From positions 1 to 14,205 of the forward strand of contig SFHI01000031.1 of NCBI GenBank assembly GCA_004555705.1: DNA of 14,205 bases, in the 5' to 3' direction. The stretch comes from Clostridiales bacterium. Its GTDB lineage: Bacteria > Bacillota > Clostridia > Oscillospirales > Oscillospiraceae. The position numbers were made by a program, and so were the translations under genes. The notes under the pieces were generated by a model. It searched no databases. It saw only the letters and a program-made list of their open reading frames with translations, and had not been told where the DNA came from. Shown here piece by piece: positions 12,640 through 14,205 of this stretch (position 1 is the stretch's first letter; every line of letters begins with the position of its first letter).

Positions 12640-14025
12640 ATGGGTAAATATTTTGGAACCGACGGCTTCCGGGGGGAAGCCAACTGCAACCTTACTGCGG
12701 ATCACGCCTACCAGGTGGGCCGTTTTCTGGGCTGGTACTACTGCCAGCTGAAGCGCCGCTCCGGCTCTGACGATCCCGCCCGGATCGTCATCGGCAAGGA
12801 CACCCGCCGCTCCAGCTACATGTTTGAATATTCTCTGGTGGGCGGCCTGGTTGCCTCCGGGGCGGACGCCTACCTGCTCCACGTGACCACCACCCCCTCC
12901 GTGGCCTATGTGGCCCGGACCGACGGATTTGACTGCGGCATCATGATCTCCGCCAGCCACAACCCCTATTACGATAACGGCATCAAGCTGATCAACGGCT
13001 CCGGCGAGAAGATGGACGAGAGCGTCATCTCCCTGGTGGAGGCTTATCTGGACGGAGAGCTGGTGGCCTTCGACCGGAAGTGGGACACTCTGCCCCTGGC
13101 CAAGCGGGATCAGATCGGCCGCACCGTGGACTACGTTTCCGGCCGGAACCGGTACATCGGCTACCTGATCTCCCTGGGCATCTACTCCTTCAAGGGGATC
13201 AAGGTGGGCCTGGACTGCGCCAACGGCAGCTCCTGGAACATCGCCAAGTCCGTGTTCGATGCCCTGGGGGCCAAGACCTACGTCATGGGCGCGGAGCCCG
13301 ACGGCTTCAACATCAACAACGACGTGGGCTCCACCCACATTGAGGCCCTGCAGCGCTTCGTGCTGGAGAAGGGACTGGACGTGGGCTTCGCCTACGACGG
13401 CGACGCGGACCGGTGCCTGTGCGTGGATGAAAAGGGCAGCATCGTCACCGGCGACCACATCCTCTACTTCTGCGGCAAGTACATGAAGGAGAAGGGCCTG
13501 CTGCCCGGCAACACCGTGGTCACTACCGTCATGAGCAATTTCGGCCTGTACAAGGCCTTCGACGAGCTGGGCATCGACTATGCCAAGACCGCCGTGGGCG
13601 ACAAGTATGTGTATGAGTACATGATGATGAACTCCTGCCGCCTGGGCGGCGAGCAGAGCGGCCACATCATTTTCTCCAAGCACGCCTCCACCGGCGACGG
13701 CATTCTGACCAGCCTCAAGGTTATGGAGGCCATGCTGGCGGGAAAGAAGACCCTGAGCCAGCTGTGCGAGGGCTTCACCTTCTATCCCCAGGTGCTGAAG
13801 AATGTCCGGGTGGCGGACAAGAAGACCGCCCGGGAGGACCCCGACGTCCAGGCCGCCGTGGCGGAGGTCACGCAGCAGCTGGGCGACACCGGCCGTATCC
13901 TGGTCCGGGAGTCTGGCACGGAGCCCGTCATCCGGGTCATGGTGGAGGCCGAGAGCAAGGAAATCTGCGAGAAATACGTGGACCAGGTGGTGGACACCAT
14001 CAAGCGCAAAGGCCATGCGGTATAA
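12640..14025 (+). CDS. glmM: Phosphoglucosamine mutase
   Basis: This cytosolic enzyme converts glucosamine 6-phosphate to glucosamine 1-phosphate on the way to UDP-GlcNAc for peptidoglycan. The 461 residues slightly exceed the usual ~445-450. The four-domain phosphohexomutase signature is complete: FGTDGFRG at residues 5-12, ISASHNPYYDNGIK with the phosphoserine at Ser106, the metal loop DGDADR at 253-258, the sugar-binding GGEQSGH at 336-342, and the phosphate-binding RESGTEPVIR at 423-432. AAAGGAG lies six bases before the ATG. The upstream gap is almost filled by repeat elements, and no good promoter lies between them and the start. Transcription may read through from the GlmU-C-like gene, since I see no terminator after 12163, or start in the repeat. 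A strong terminator follows. Confidence 0.95.
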   Translation: MGKYFGTDGFRGEANCNLTADHAYQVGRFLGWYYCQLKRRSGSDDPARIVIGKDTRRSSYMFEYSLVGGLVASGADAYLLHVTTTPSVAYVARTDGFDCGIMISASHNPYYDNGIKLINGSGEKMDESVISLVEAYLDGELVAFDRKWDTLPLAKRDQIGRTVDYVSGRNRYIGYLISLGIYSFKGIKVGLDCANGSSWNIAKSVFDALGAKTYVMGAEPDGFNINNDVGSTHIEALQRFVLEKGLDVGFAYDGDADRCLCVDEKGSIVTGDHILYFCGKYMKEKGLLPGNTVVTTVMSNFGLYKAFDELGIDYAKTAVGDKYVYEYMMMNSCRLGGEQSGHIIFSKHASTGDGILTSLKVMEAMLAGKKTLSQLCEGFTFYPQVLKNVRVADKKTAREDPDVQAAVAEVTQQLGDTGRILVRESGTEPVIRVMVEAESKEICEKYVDQVVDTIKRKGHAV

Positions 14026-14030
14026 TCATT

Positions 14031-14063
14031 ACGCCCTCTCCCAAACCGGGAGAGGGCGTTTTT
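14031..14063 (+). terminator. Terminator of glmM
   Basis: A 12-base stem (14031-14042 with 14048-14059, ACGCCCTCTCCC / GGGAGAGGGCGT) with a five-base loop is followed by TTTTT, six bases after the stop. Confidence 0.92.
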
Positions 14064-14102
14064 ATAGATATGAGATAAAAGATATGATTGGGGGAGATAG
14101 GG

Positions 14103-14205
14103 CGACAAATTGTTGTTTACAGGTGCGCCAAATAAAACGCTGTCATTGCGAGCCAGTGCGCACACTGGCGTGGCAATCCCCCGGTTAGAAGGGAAATGTG
14201 TCGAA
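14103..14205. repeat. Family B element, left part, running off the window
   Basis: It begins with the shared terminus CGACAAATTGTTGTTTACAG (14103-14122). A cruciform unit follows at 14140-14186 with the stem CCAGTG / CACTGG around CGCA, then GGCAATCCCCCGGTTAGAA. The first ~85 bases align with the left end of the complete copy at 7583. The rest of the element is beyond the window. Confidence 0.75.

Noticed and set aside
12553..14016. 487-codon minus-strand ORF opposite glmM
   Set aside because: It is the antisense shadow of a complete glmM and begins in a family A repeat arm.

Overview
The window reads as chromosomal DNA from a gut-type Clostridia (Oscillospiraceae-like) bacterium. The evidence is Gram-positive ribosome binding sites (AAGGAGG type), near-consensus housekeeping promoters, GC-rich third codon positions in most genes, and families typical of that group: a GGGtGRT protein paired with a NifU-like scaffold, DUF1540, LCP, a CapA-like protein and an orphan BlaI-like repressor. 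I cannot name the species. The first ~850 bases look less GC-rich than the rest.

Layout. (1) 1-1123, plus strand: the 3' end of a large surface-type protein that appears split by a one-base frameshift near 257-260, then a small lipoprotein that ends exactly where a repeat array starts. (2) 1121-1637: a REP-like array of two direct units and one inverted unit, a stretch with no recognised content, half of a dispersed hairpin repeat, and a terminator. (3) 1638-3344, minus: a two-gene operon, NifU-like Fe-S scaffold then GGGtGRT protein, with a perfect TTGACA-N17-TATAAT promoter and a palindrome before the ribosome binding site. (4) 3828-6342, minus: a capA-like gene, starting at GTG, coupled to a Wzy-like polysaccharide polymerase gene. 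(5) 6588-7244, minus: rpe, divergent from a 54-residue DUF1540 protein at 7359. (6) 7971-9602, plus: a membrane-anchored HtrA/DegP serine protease. (7) 9916-11338, plus: an LCP-family protein, then a BlaI/MecI-type repressor. (8) 11507-14025, plus: a hexapeptide-repeat protein resembling the GlmU acetyltransferase half, then phosphoglucosamine mutase GlmM.

The genes lean towards the cell envelope: glycan polymerisation and attachment (Wzy-like, CapA-like, LCP), amino-sugar precursor supply (GlmM and the GlmU-C-like protein) and envelope quality control (HtrA). Nearly every gene has its own promoter and terminator, so this is a set of short transcription units rather than one pathway operon.

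The most unusual content lies between genes. Two families of non-coding, MITE-like inverted-repeat elements occupy most gaps. Family A has runs of TTGACAATT and small hairpins. Family B has a cruciform-like unit whose stem varies with compensatory changes. Both share the same outermost end, about CGAYAAATTGTTGTTTA, and one B element sits inside an A element. No transposase is visible. The best candidate for poorly understood protein biology is the NifU-like/GGGtGRT pair, a known family pair with no function that I can assign.
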